Below, piece by piece: positions 49,795-59,345 of a DNA stretch of 59,345 nt. Origin of the DNA: Burkholderiales bacterium (GTDB lineage: Bacteria > Pseudomonadota > Gammaproteobacteria > Burkholderiales > Burkholderiaceae_C). A program made the translations under genes and the position numbers. Position 1 is the first letter of the stretch, and every line of letters begins with the position of its first letter. The notes beneath the pieces were generated by a model, which saw nothing but the letters and a program-made list of their open reading frames with translations, did not search any database and had not been told where the DNA came from. The stretch spans positions 1-59,345 of the forward strand of contig JACPYV010000095.1 of assembly GCA_016195825.1 (NCBI GenBank), given 5' to 3'.

Positions 49795-52700
49795 ATGATG
49801 CGCAAGACGAACCGGGGCTGGAATTTGCGTGGTGCTGTGGCCGAGGGGCATGCCGGATCTTCCGGCGCGCCGCGGCTGAAGGCACTGTCAGACGGCGTGC
49901 GCAAGGCGCTGACAGCGGTCGCGGCGCCCAGCCGCCCGGTGGCGCCACGGCTGCAGTTCGATTCGTTCGAGCCGCGCGTGCTGATGTCTGGCGACGGCGT
50001 CGTGCCGCAGGTCAACGGCCGCATCGACGTGCCGGGCGAAGTCGACCGCTACACCTTCACTCTGCCCAGCGACGTCAAGATCGTCTTCGACTCGCTGACG
50101 CCAGACAGCCAGCTGCAGTGGTCGCTGCAGGGGCCGCAAGGCCAGGTCACCGCTCCGCGCGCACTGGACGCGACCGATGCCAACGCCCAAAGTGGCAATA
50201 TCGCGCTCAACCTGCGGGCCGGCACCTACACGCTGCAGATCGACGGCGTCGGCGACCATGTCGCTGACTACAGCTTCCGCATCATCGATCTCAGCCGCGC
50301 GACGGCCATCACGCCCGGACAGGTCGTCAACGGCACGCTGACGCCGGCCAACGAGACCGACGCCTACAGCTTTAACGCGGTGGCGGGCCAGACCTTCTAC
50401 TTCGACGCCCTGGCCAACGCGAACGGGACGGACTGGCGCCTCATCGGCCCGGATGGCAAGACCGTGTTCGGCCCCTCGGCCGCCAACACGGACGTCGAGA
50501 ACCAGTTGCTGACTCAGACCGGCGCCTACACGCTGCTGGTGGAGGGGCGCATCGGCAACGGGGCCGCCAACACAGCCTACTCGTTCAACGTGCAACCGGT
50601 GCAGGATGCCCAGTCGGTGCTGCAGCTCGGCCAATCGCAGATCAGCGGCCCGGCCTGGCAGAGCAGCCCGCTTGGCGGTGCCCTGCAACTGGGCGGCGTG
50701 AACTCGGTGCAATGCCCTGCCTCGCCCGAACTGGACCTGGGCCGCACCGTGACCATGGAAGCCTGGGTGACCGTCGACCGGTTCACCAACAGCTACATGC
50801 CCATCGTCTACAAGGGCGGCGCGGACAGCACGCTGGGCGGGCACCGCACCTACGCTCTCTTTGTCACCAACGGCGGCGACGTGCTGCTCAGCACGGGCGA
50901 CGGCAGCGAGCAATACCTCTTCAGCAGCGGTGGCCTCATCAAGGCCGGCCAGCGCACCCATGTGGCAGCCAGCATCGACCGCAACAGCGGCCTGATGAAG
51001 ATCTTCGTCAACGGCACGGAGGTGGCCAGCGGTGCGGTGCGGACCAATACCAACGCCTTCTCGGCAGCTGCGCAGCCTCTCTTCATCGGCCGCACCGACG
51101 AGCCCTATGGCGGCTTCAGCCCGTTTGCCGGCAGCATTGACGACCTGCGCATCTGGAAGACCGCACGAAGCGGCGCCGACATCGCCGCCAACATGGCCGC
51201 CGAGCTCAGCGGTACCCAGCCCGACCTGGTGCTGAACTACCGCTTCAACGAGAGCAGCGGCTCAGTGCTGCAGGACAGCGGCCCGCTGGGCCTGACGGGT
51301 GCCGTCATCAACCCGCTGGCCAGCATCGAGGGAGCCATCACCGGCCGCATCGCCACGCCCGGCCAGCGCGCCGTCTACACGCTGGACCTGACCGACCCAC
51401 GCCGCGTGGTCTTCGACGCGCTGCGCGACAGCCCCATGAACTGGAGCCTGGCAGGCCCGCGCGGCCTGCTGGTGAATGCCCGCGGTTTTGACAACAGCGA
51501 CTCGCGCGACCGTGGCGGCGTAGACGGCGTCAACGCCGATCCGGCCTACTACAACCGCGTCATCTACGACCTGGGCCCCGGCCACTACACGCTGACGGTG
51601 GATGCCACCGGCGACACGACGGGCGAGTTCGCCTTCCGGCTGCTGGACCTGGGCGCGAGCGCCCTGCCCCTGACCGTCGACACGACCACCAGCTTCACGC
51701 TGCCGGTGGGCAGCGTGACCCAGGCCTGGTCCGTCAATGTCGCCGCCGGCGACCGGCTGAGCTTCAACCACCTCGCGGCCGGCAACATCGATCTGCAGTG
51801 GCGCCTCGTGTCGCCCACCGGCGAGCAGGTCTGGAGCAGCTATTTTGGTAGTGACATCGCCGAGCGCACGTACACCCAGGCCGGCACTTACACACTGCTG
51901 GTCGAAGGCCGCCGAACGGCCCTCGCCCCCAATGCCATCAGCTTCAAGGTTGCCAAGACCGGCAACACCTTCGCCGAACGCGTGGCCGGCTTCGACCTGG
52001 ACTTCGGCGGTCCCAGCCTGGACCCCGTCTGGCAGCCGGGCGGCGTGCCCAACACCCTCAGCTTCAACGGTGCTCCCAGCTACAGCTTCGACACCGTCGA
52101 CGGCGCCAGCGTCATTCGGCTGAACAGCAACATCACCGGCCAGTACCGCGGCACGGGCTGGGCGACGGCCACCAACGCCGTTGGCCAGGGCTTTAGCTAC
52201 GAGGTGCGCTTCAATACGCTGGTGCAGTCGGCGGCCACCGGCTTCGACGAGCTCATCGGCCTGTCCGTGACGGACATGCTCGACCCCACCCGCTGGGTGG
52301 CCACGGCGCTGGCGAGCAACACGACGGGCGGCGGGCGCAAGCTGGCCGTGGACAGCCGCGGCGTCGGCGGCAGTTACTACCAATCGTCGGCCTACGACTT
52401 CACCGACAACACCTGGTACCGCCTGCGTCTGTCGGCGGCCACTGACGGCACCATCAAGGCGACGCTGCTCAGCGACGCCGGCGCCGAGCTGACGACGCTG
52501 GACCTGGGCATCACGGCCGAAGCCTTCGCCGGCGGCGCCCGCTTCGGCATCTACCAGTCCAACACCACGACGGGCGGAACGGCCAAGCACGACGTCGCCA
52601 TCGACTGGGCGCGCCTCACCACGACGCCGGCGGCCGTGCAGCCGCTGACGCTGGGCCAATTGGTCACTGGCAACCGCAGCGCGGCGACGCAGCGCGACGT

Positions 52701-55700
52701 GTACAGCTTCAGCCTCAGCCAGCCCACGCTGGTGGTGCTGGATACGCGCGAGAACAGCTCGGCCACGCACTGGACGCTAATGGACGACCGCGGCACGGTG
52801 GACAGTGGCAGTTGGTTCGACTGGCCCACGTTGCCACTGAAGGCCGGCAACTACACGCTTCGTATCGACGGCAACACCACCGGCGCCTACGGCTTCCGGT
52901 TGGTCGACCTGGGCGCCGCCCCTGCCCTACCCCTGGGCCAGGTGGTGACGGGCAACCTCACCCCCGGCTACGGCGTGCAGACCTGGAGCTTCGACGCCAC
53001 GGCCGGGCAGCGTCTGTTCTTCGACGCCCGCCTGTACCTGGACGCCGAATGGCGGCTGGTCGGGCCGTCCGGCGACCAGGTCTTCTCGACCTCGGCCTGG
53101 GACGACCGGGAAATCAGCGTCGCGCAGTCCGGCCGCTACACACTGGTGCTCAACGGTTACAACAGCCACCCGGCGCCCCAGGCCTACGCCTTCCGGGTCG
53201 GTGACACCGGTGACCGCAGCACCGACATCACGCTCGCGCAAGGAGCTGACACCACGCCCGTGTGGGTGCCCGGCGCGCCTGGTCTGGGTGGCAGCGGCCT
53301 GGAGCTGGATTCGCGGCGCGAGCTGGTGGTGCCCGACGGCGCGGCCACCGACCTGCGCAATGACGTGACCTTCGAGGCCTGGATCCGCCCCGACCGCTTC
53401 TCCAACACGTGGCAGCCGATTGCGATCAAGAGCGACACCAGCGGGCAGCGCACCTATTCGCTCTGGCTGAACAGTAACGGCTATATCCACCTGTCCACCT
53501 TCGACAGTGTCGGCGAGCAATGGGTGGCCAGCGCCAACGGCTCCATCCAGCTCGGCGCCTGGACCCATGTCGCGGCCGTCATCGACCGCAGCAGCGGCCA
53601 GCTGCGCCTGTACATCAACGGCGTGCTGGCGGGCCAGAAGGACGGCATCCGCACGCAGCCTGCCGTGGCCAGCGCGGCGCCGCTGCGCATCGGCAACACG
53701 GTCGAGCTGAGCGGGTCCTACAGCGCCTTCGACGGCGCCATCGACGAGGCGCGCCTGTGGAGCGTGGCGCGCACTGGCCAGCAGATCTCCGACAACTTCG
53801 GCAAGACCCTGACCGGCAGTCAGGCCGGCCTGGCGCTGCGGCTGGGCATGGAGGAAGGCACGGGCAACAGCGTGTCCGACAGTGGCCCGCAGGCCCTGGT
53901 CGTGCCCATTGTCAAGGCCTATGACGGCGTCAGCGGTGTCATCCAGGGCACGCTGGCCAACCCCGGCCAGACCGACCGCTACCGCTTCACCGTCACACAG
54001 CCAACCTGGGTGGCGCTGGATTCGCTGACCAACTCCTACAGCGCCGTCAAGTGGAGCCTCAGCGGCCCGCAAGGCGTCATCGGTGGCGCCAACCTGGCCC
54101 AGTCGGACGCCAACGACGGCTACCCCGTCTACCAGCTGCAGCCGGGCGACTACGTACTGACGCTGGATGCCGCCGGCGATGCCACGGCGCCCTACGCGCT
54201 GCGCCTGCTGGACCTGGGCCAGGCTGCGGCACTGCCTGCCTTGCCAATCGGCAGCGTCGTCAGTGGCACGCTGCAGCCTGCCTCAGAGACGCTTGCTTAC
54301 CAGTTCCAGGCCACGGCCGGCCAGAAGTACTTCTTCGACCAGCTGGGCAATGGTGGCGGCGAGGGGGTCTACCGCCTCGTCGGGCCGGGCGGCCAACAGG
54401 TCTGGGTCAGCAACCTCGACTACGACGTCGATACTTTCGCCGTGCCGACGACCGGCACCTACACCCTGCTGGTCGAGGGCCGCCGCAATGCGCCGCGTCA
54501 GAACAGCTTCAGCTTCCGCCTGGTGCCGCAGCAGGACGTCGTCACGCCCATCACACTGGGCAGCTCGGTCGGTGTCGCGCCCCAGCTGGCACCCGGCTAC
54601 CTGGGCAACGCGCTGCAGGCCGACGCAGCCAACTACGTGCAGGTGCCCGACGGGCCGTCGACGGACCTTCGCGGCGACATCACTGTCGAGGCCTGGATCA
54701 ACCCCACGCGCTTCTCCAGCAACTGGATGCCTATCGTCGCCAAAGACGATGCCAACCTGCAGCGCGCCTACACGCTGTGGGTCAACGCCGATGGCTCGAT
54801 CTACGGCGATACGCGTGACGCCAGCGGCTTGCAGGGCGCCCGTAGCGTCACGGGCCTGGTCGCGACCAACACCTGGACCCATGTGGCCATGGTCATCGAC
54901 CGCAGCGGGGCCACACCGCGCATCCGGCTGTTCGTCAACGGCGCCGAGACCCAACTGTCCTCGGGCGGCGCGCTGCGCAGCGCCCAGGCCATCGACACGG
55001 CCGGCACGCTGCGTGTCGGCAATGCCTGGTTCGGCGACACCTCGACCTACCAGTTCGACGGCCGCATCGACGAGGTCAGGCTGTGGTCCGTGGCCCGCTC
55101 CGCCGCCCAGCTGCAGGCCGCGCGCAACGCGCCGCTGAGCGGCAACGAGGCGGGCTTGGCGGTCTACCTGCCGCTGGACAGCATCGCGGCCGATGGCAGC
55201 ACACCGCAGCTGGTGGGCGGCGGCACGGCCCAGGTGGTCAACAGCTACGCCGGCCTCAACGGCGTCATCGCCGGCACGCTGGCCAAGCCTGGCCAGACCG
55301 ACACCTACCAGTTCACCGTCAGCCAGCGCATGCTGGTGATGGCCGACAGCCTCACCAACGCCTACGGCGTCGTCAACTGGCGCCTGACCGGCCCGGGCGG
55401 CCTGGACGTCACGCGCAACCTGAACGCCACCGACGCGGGTAACGGCTACCCCATGCTGGACCTGCTGCCCGGCACCTACACGCTCAGCTTCGACGCCACC
55501 TCCGACAACACCTCGCCCTACGCGCTGCGCCTGCTGCCGTTGTCGGCCCTGCCGACGCTGACGCCGGGCGCCGACACGACCGGCACGCTGGCCCCCGGCA
55601 GCCGCACGGACGGCTGGCGCTTCCAGGGCCAGGCTGGTGCCAGCTATTTCTTCGACGCCAAGGCCTTCAGCACGGCCGACGGCCGCGTGCGCTTGATCTC

Positions 55701-58700
55701 GCCCTACGGCACGGAGGTCTGGGCGACCAGCCCGGGCACCGACGTCGACAGTTTCACGCTGCCCGTCACCGGCGAGTACACGCTGCTCATCGAAGGGCTG
55801 CGCAACAACACTGGCCTGCCCAGCACCTACAGCTTCAATCTGCAGCCGGTCGTGAACACGCAGCGCACGCTGGTGATCGGCCAGGGCCAGCCCTTCAGCC
55901 CCGCCTGGCAAGGCAGCGGCAATGGCCTCGCGCTGGACGGCACGCAATGGCTGCAGGCGCCTGCCGACGCGGCCCTGAACCTGCGGCACGACGTCACCCT
56001 AGAAGCCTGGATCAAGCCGGAGCAGCCCGACCAGACCTGGACGACGCTGTTCTACAAGGGCGACGGCAACACCAGCCAGCGCACCTATAGCCTCTGGCTC
56101 AACCGCGATGGCCGTCTGCACCTGTCCACTGGCGACGGCAGCAACCGCACCGTCGAAACGCCCACGGGCACCGTCCAGTGGGGGCAGTGGCAGCATGTCG
56201 CCGCCGTCATCGATCGCGACACAAAGCAGTTGCGCATCCTTGTCAACGGTGTCGAGAAGGCCAAGGTTGCGCTGAGCGGCAACGACGCCAGTTCTTCCAG
56301 CGCGCCGCTGGTCATCGGCCAGGCGCGCAGCGAGCTGAGCACCGGCTACGCTACCTACCAGGGCCTGATGCGTGACGTGCGCGTCTGGAGCACGGCGCGC
56401 AGCAATGTGGACATCGCCGCCGGCGCCGCGACACCGCCGGCAGCCGGCACGGCCGGCCTGGTGCTGAACTACGCCCTCGACGAGACCGCCGGTACGGTGC
56501 TGGTGGACCGTGCTGGCCAGGGCCTGAACGGCAGTCTCGCAGGCCTGTACGACACTTTGCCCGACACCGTGCGCGGCCGCATTGCTTCGCCCGGCCAGCA
56601 GGTCGTCTACACGATCAATGTCGACGCCACCCGGCGCGTCGTCTTCGACACCCTCAGCGACATCAATTTCAACTGGAGCCTGAGCGGCCCCGACGGCAAG
56701 CTGGTGGATGCGCGCGGCTTCGGCGCCAGCGACTCCAACGACAAGTCCGGCACGGACGGCCTCCTCACCAACCCGGCCGATGGTGGCCGTGTCGTCTACG
56801 AGCTGCGCCCCGGCACCTACACGCTGACCGTCGACGCGCCGGGCGACAACACCGGCGACTTCGCCTTCCGGCTCATCGACCTGGCCGCCGCCACGCCGGT
56901 CAGCCTCGGAACGCCGCTCAACCTGACGCTGGAGCCGGGTAACGCCACGCGGGCCCTGAGCTTCAACGTCACGGCCGGCGACCGCCTCTTCTTCGACCAG
57001 CTCACCGCCTCCACCGGCGGGCTGCGCTGGCGCCTTATCTCGCCCAGCGGCGACCAGCTCTGGAATGCCAACTTCAGCGGCGACATTGCCGCGCGCACCT
57101 ACCTGCAGGGCGGCACCTACACGCTGCTGCTGGAGGGCTACCGCAACAACAGCAACCCCAATTCGCTGGGCCTGCAGATCACCCGCCAGGGCAACACGCT
57201 GGCCGAGCGCATCGCGGGCGTCGACGACAGCTTCGACGGCGCCCTGCCCGGTCCCAACTGGGTGCAGCAAGGCAGCAACCTGACGTTGAGCGCTGACACC
57301 ATTGATGGCGCGTCGGTCGTGCGCATGCGCACCATCCAGACGACCTACCAGACCGGCAACATGCTGCAAAGCGTGGGCAACGTGGCCGGCCAGGGGGTGA
57401 GCTACGAAGTGCGCTTCAACACGCTGACGCAGGCGCCGGGCGTGAGCACCGACGAGTTCATCGGCCTGTACCTGCAAAACTCGGCCGACAGCAGCAGGAA
57501 CGTCTGGGTCAACCTGTTCAGCGACGCCGCCGGCAACCGTCAGTTCCGCAGCGGTACGAACAACGTCGGCGGCGTCAGCTTCAGCAACCCGGCGTTCGCC
57601 TTTGGCGACAACACCTGGTACCGCCTGCGCCTGGAGGCGCCGGCCAACGGCAACCTGCGCGCCGTGCTGCTCAGCGATGCCGGCGTGGAGCTTGCCAGCC
57701 GGGACCTGGGCGTCGCCACCGACGCCTTCGCCGACGGCATGCGCTTCAGCATCTACCAGTTCGACAGCATGGGCGGCCCCGCGCACCCGTCGGAGGTCGC
57801 GGTGGACTGGGCCCGGCTCACCACGACGCCGGCCGCGCCGCAGCCCATCAGCCTGGGCCAGCTGGTCACCGCCGAGCACAGTGGCAGCGGCGATCGCGAC
57901 CTCTACACCTTCACCGTGGCGCAGACGACCCAGGTCGTCATGGACCCGCGCAACGACAACGGCGGCCTGCAGTGGACGCTGACCGGCGAGCGCGGCCCGG
58001 TCGGCAGCCTGAACTTCCAGCAGCGCAGCTGGGACTACACCGCCAATCCGGTGATGACGCTCACGCCGGGCACCTACACCGTCACGATCAACGGCACCTC
58101 GGGCCTCACGAACTACGGCTTCCGGTTGCTGGACCTGTCCGCGGCCGCGGCCATCACGCCGGGCACACCCAAGTCCGCCACGCTGAGCCCGGGCAATAGC
58201 ACCGACACCTACCAGTTCACGGCCACGGCCGGCGAGCGCTTCTACTTCGACGCCCAGCAGGTGGCCAATGGTGACAGCACCTGGCGCCTGATCGCTCCCA
58301 ACGGCCAGCAGCGCTGGGTCACCGGCCTGGGCAGCGACGTCGACACCGGCACGCTGGACCAGACCGGCACCTGGACCCTCATCGTCGAGGGCCGCCGCTA
58401 CCAGGCGGCTGCCACCAACACCTATCGCATCAACGTGCAGAAGGTGACCGACATCGTCGCTCCGCTGACGCTTGGGGAGCGCACCGAGGGCACCCTGACG
58501 CAGACCGGCCAGCAGGCCCGCTACAGCTTCACGCTGGATCAGCGCAAGCAGCTGCTGATGGACACGCTGAACAACGCCGACTTCAACTGGACGCTGACCG
58601 GGCCGCTGGGCACCGTCGTCAACGCGCGCAGCCTGCGCGGCACGGACGCCTGGAACATCAGCGGCGACCCCAGCCTGAACCTCGTGCCCGGCAGCTATAC

Positions 58701-59345
58701 GCTGACCATCGACGCCAGCGCCGACGACACCGGCACCTTCGCCTTCCGCCTGCTGGACATGGCCGTCACGACGCCCATCACCCCGGGCACCCCCTTCACG
58801 GCGACGTTGTCCAGTGGCACCGAGACCCAGCTCTACAGCTTCACGGCCAACGCCGGCGACAAGTTCTATTTCGACGCTCAGCAGATCACCAACAACAACG
58901 GCGACTGGCGCCTCTACGGCCCGGGCGGCAACCTGCTCACGCGGGTGGACTACCTGGCCGACCTGGACGTGCAGACGCTGCGCGAGGCTGGCACCTACAC
59001 GCTGGCAGTCGAGGGCCGCTCCAACAGCGGCACGGCCAATGCGTTGCGCATGTTGGTGCAGCCCCTGCCTGACGTCGCGCCGGTGCGCATCACCGGCCTG
59101 GAGTACCAGCCGGCCCCGGACGTGATCGCGCAGAACCTGCAGGTCACGGGCGCCTCGGGCAGCCTGGAGTCAGGCGGCGGCGTGACCGTGTCCTGGACCG
59201 ACCGCAACGACGGCACGCGGCCCACCGCCAGCAGCTGGCGCGACCGCGTCGTCGTCAGCCGCGCGGACACCGGCGAGGTGCTGGCCACCGTGCTGTTGCC
59301 CTACGACGCCGGCAGCCAGGGCCCGCTGGCCGCGGGCGCCGACAT
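49795..59345 (+). CDS. Giant LEPR-XLL repeat protein with PPC-like and LamG-like domains (3' partial)
   Basis: The frame is open from the ATG at 49795 to the window edge: at least 3183 residues. Near the N-terminus (58-67) lies FEPRVLMSGD, a variant of the LEPR-XLL motif of very large bacterial proteins, thought to be a sorting or secretion signal. Then come repeated PPC-like beta-sandwiches (AGTYTLQIDG, YTLLVEGR, TDAYSFNA motifs), alternating with four LamG-like domains (about 50725-51250, 53315-53830, 54640-55170, 55955-56500; motif MEAWV...HVAA.ID) and two copies of another beta-domain (about 52000-52620 and 57215-57830; motif SYEVRFNT, NTWYRLRL, DWARLTTTPA). The end begins a CARDB-like domain. 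The protein is probably exported and may act as an adhesin or biofilm matrix protein; no signal peptide or secretion genes are visible here. Confidence 0.82.
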   Translation, partial: MMRKTNRGWNLRGAVAEGHAGSSGAPRLKALSDGVRKALTAVAAPSRPVAPRLQFDSFEPRVLMSGDGVVPQVNGRIDVPGEVDRYTFTLPSDVKIVFDSLTPDSQLQWSLQGPQGQVTAPRALDATDANAQSGNIALNLRAGTYTLQIDGVGDHVADYSFRIIDLSRATAITPGQVVNGTLTPANETDAYSFNAVAGQTFYFDALANANGTDWRLIGPDGKTVFGPSAANTDVENQLLTQTGAYTLLVEGRIGNGAANTAYSFNVQPVQDAQSVLQLGQSQISGPAWQSSPLGGALQLGGVNSVQCPASPELDLGRTVTMEAWVTVDRFTNSYMPIVYKGGADSTLGGHRTYALFVTNGGDVLLSTGDGSEQYLFSSGGLIKAGQRTHVAASIDRNSGLMKIFVNGTEVASGAVRTNTNAFSAAAQPLFIGRTDEPYGGFSPFAGSIDDLRIWKTARSGADIAANMAAELSGTQPDLVLNYRFNESSGSVLQDSGPLGLTGAVINPLASIEGAITGRIATPGQRAVYTLDLTDPRRVVFDALRDSPMNWSLAGPRGLLVNARGFDNSDSRDRGGVDGVNADPAYYNRVIYDLGPGHYTLTVDATGDTTGEFAFRLLDLGASALPLTVDTTTSFTLPVGSVTQAWSVNVAAGDRLSFNHLAAGNIDLQWRLVSPTGEQVWSSYFGSDIAERTYTQAGTYTLLVEGRRTALAPNAISFKVAKTGNTFAERVAGFDLDFGGPSLDPVWQPGGVPNTLSFNGAPSYSFDTVDGASVIRLNSNITGQYRGTGWATATNAVGQGFSYEVRFNTLVQSAATGFDELIGLSVTDMLDPTRWVATALASNTTGGGRKLAVDSRGVGGSYYQSSAYDFTDNTWYRLRLSAATDGTIKATLLSDAGAELTTLDLGITAEAFAGGARFGIYQSNTTTGGTAKHDVAIDWARLTTTPAAVQPLTLGQLVTGNRSAATQRDVYSFSLSQPTLVVLDTRENSSATHWTLMDDRGTVDSGSWFDWPTLPLKAGNYTLRIDGNTTGAYGFRLVDLGAAPALPLGQVVTGNLTPGYGVQTWSFDATAGQRLFFDARLYLDAEWRLVGPSGDQVFSTSAWDDREISVAQSGRYTLVLNGYNSHPAPQAYAFRVGDTGDRSTDITLAQGADTTPVWVPGAPGLGGSGLELDSRRELVVPDGAATDLRNDVTFEAWIRPDRFSNTWQPIAIKSDTSGQRTYSLWLNSNGYIHLSTFDSVGEQWVASANGSIQLGAWTHVAAVIDRSSGQLRLYINGVLAGQKDGIRTQPAVASAAPLRIGNTVELSGSYSAFDGAIDEARLWSVARTGQQISDNFGKTLTGSQAGLALRLGMEEGTGNSVSDSGPQALVVPIVKAYDGVSGVIQGTLANPGQTDRYRFTVTQPTWVALDSLTNSYSAVKWSLSGPQGVIGGANLAQSDANDGYPVYQLQPGDYVLTLDAAGDATAPYALRLLDLGQAAALPALPIGSVVSGTLQPASETLAYQFQATAGQKYFFDQLGNGGGEGVYRLVGPGGQQVWVSNLDYDVDTFAVPTTGTYTLLVEGRRNAPRQNSFSFRLVPQQDVVTPITLGSSVGVAPQLAPGYLGNALQADAANYVQVPDGPSTDLRGDITVEAWINPTRFSSNWMPIVAKDDANLQRAYTLWVNADGSIYGDTRDASGLQGARSVTGLVATNTWTHVAMVIDRSGATPRIRLFVNGAETQLSSGGALRSAQAIDTAGTLRVGNAWFGDTSTYQFDGRIDEVRLWSVARSAAQLQAARNAPLSGNEAGLAVYLPLDSIAADGSTPQLVGGGTAQVVNSYAGLNGVIAGTLAKPGQTDTYQFTVSQRMLVMADSLTNAYGVVNWRLTGPGGLDVTRNLNATDAGNGYPMLDLLPGTYTLSFDATSDNTSPYALRLLPLSALPTLTPGADTTGTLAPGSRTDGWRFQGQAGASYFFDAKAFSTADGRVRLISPYGTEVWATSPGTDVDSFTLPVTGEYTLLIEGLRNNTGLPSTYSFNLQPVVNTQRTLVIGQGQPFSPAWQGSGNGLALDGTQWLQAPADAALNLRHDVTLEAWIKPEQPDQTWTTLFYKGDGNTSQRTYSLWLNRDGRLHLSTGDGSNRTVETPTGTVQWGQWQHVAAVIDRDTKQLRILVNGVEKAKVALSGNDASSSSAPLVIGQARSELSTGYATYQGLMRDVRVWSTARSNVDIAAGAATPPAAGTAGLVLNYALDETAGTVLVDRAGQGLNGSLAGLYDTLPDTVRGRIASPGQQVVYTINVDATRRVVFDTLSDINFNWSLSGPDGKLVDARGFGASDSNDKSGTDGLLTNPADGGRVVYELRPGTYTLTVDAPGDNTGDFAFRLIDLAAATPVSLGTPLNLTLEPGNATRALSFNVTAGDRLFFDQLTASTGGLRWRLISPSGDQLWNANFSGDIAARTYLQGGTYTLLLEGYRNNSNPNSLGLQITRQGNTLAERIAGVDDSFDGALPGPNWVQQGSNLTLSADTIDGASVVRMRTIQTTYQTGNMLQSVGNVAGQGVSYEVRFNTLTQAPGVSTDEFIGLYLQNSADSSRNVWVNLFSDAAGNRQFRSGTNNVGGVSFSNPAFAFGDNTWYRLRLEAPANGNLRAVLLSDAGVELASRDLGVATDAFADGMRFSIYQFDSMGGPAHPSEVAVDWARLTTTPAAPQPISLGQLVTAEHSGSGDRDLYTFTVAQTTQVVMDPRNDNGGLQWTLTGERGPVGSLNFQQRSWDYTANPVMTLTPGTYTVTINGTSGLTNYGFRLLDLSAAAAITPGTPKSATLSPGNSTDTYQFTATAGERFYFDAQQVANGDSTWRLIAPNGQQRWVTGLGSDVDTGTLDQTGTWTLIVEGRRYQAAATNTYRINVQKVTDIVAPLTLGERTEGTLTQTGQQARYSFTLDQRKQLLMDTLNNADFNWTLTGPLGTVVNARSLRGTDAWNISGDPSLNLVPGSYTLTIDASADDTGTFAFRLLDMAVTTPITPGTPFTATLSSGTETQLYSFTANAGDKFYFDAQQITNNNGDWRLYGPGGNLLTRVDYLADLDVQTLREAGTYTLAVEGRSNSGTANALRMLVQPLPDVAPVRITGLEYQPAPDVIAQNLQVTGASGSLESGGGVTVSWTDRNDGTRPTASSWRDRVVVSRADTGEVLATVLLPYDAGSQGPLAAGAD

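Noticed and set aside
49888..57879. Several long minus-strand frames (350-630 residues) across the giant gene
   Set aside because: They are antisense shadows of the repeat protein, with repetitive Ala/Gly/Val/Asp/Arg content and no recognisable domains.
1..59345. tRNA, rRNA or insertion-sequence transposase genes
   Set aside because: I looked for tRNA-like cloverleaf segments and DDE transposase motifs and saw none; a tRNAscan or ISfinder run would be decisive.

Overview
The window is GC-rich DNA whose gene families (CopK, a mer-type locus, BPSL0761-like and KfrA-like small proteins, an LpxL-type acyltransferase) point to a betaproteobacterium of the Burkholderiales. This assignment is inferred from gene content only. 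Roughly: metal-resistance genes at 0-11 kb, an accessory and defence region at about 12-48 kb interrupted by a siderophore-uptake locus at 25-28 kb, a lipid A acyltransferase at 48-49 kb, and the first 9.5 kb of a giant surface or secreted protein gene running off the right end.

Metal region (1-10.8 kb). The 3' part of a CusS-type sensor kinase is followed by copK and a DUF305 gene. A short mercury locus comes next (merR, with divergent merT, merP and a GDCCVxC protein) and has a textbook MerR operator but no merA. On the minus strand lies a block of a TonB-dependent receptor, a PepSY membrane protein and a PepSY/2Fe-2S/FAD-NAD(P)H reductase fusion, preceded by three small exported proteins, two of them Cys-containing. 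Together these look like metal sensing, periplasmic binding and trans-membrane metal reduction.

Accessory region A (11.2-24.5 kb). A methyltransferase, an XRE regulator with a membrane HELGH metalloprotease, a lipoprotein and small unknowns lead to a three-gene minus-strand block: tyrosine integrase, a 1330-residue NACHT-type NTPase ending in a PD-(D/E)xK nuclease, and a second P-loop ATPase. A second XRE gene follows. A 33-bp element conserved at 28 of 33 positions occurs beside each XRE gene in opposite orientation, bracketing about 8.9 kb.

Siderophore locus (25.0-28.3 kb): Fur-like box, TonB-dependent receptor and an overlapping PepSY reductase-like gene.

Accessory region B (28.6-48.2 kb): a KfrA-like protein with operator-like repeats in its own promoter, an unknown gene, an ietAS pair (AAA+ ATPase and subtilisin-like protease), a trypsin-like protease, an unrecognised 525-residue protein, a BrxR/CapW-like WYL regulator divergent from a four-gene Wadjet-like (jetABCD) condensin system, and a zinc-ribbon/HEPN/RES toxin-like protein. 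This is a dense anti-phage/anti-plasmid island.

Right end (48.2-59.3 kb): lpxL-like gene, a repeat-rich intergenic region with an integron attC-like palindrome, a structured leader, then a giant LEPR-XLL protein (at least 3183 residues) built of PPC-like and LamG-like repeats. The most interesting parts are the NACHT-nuclease/ATPase module, the Wadjet variant whose JetC has a D-G Walker B, the BrxR-like control of that operon, and the shared 33-bp element.
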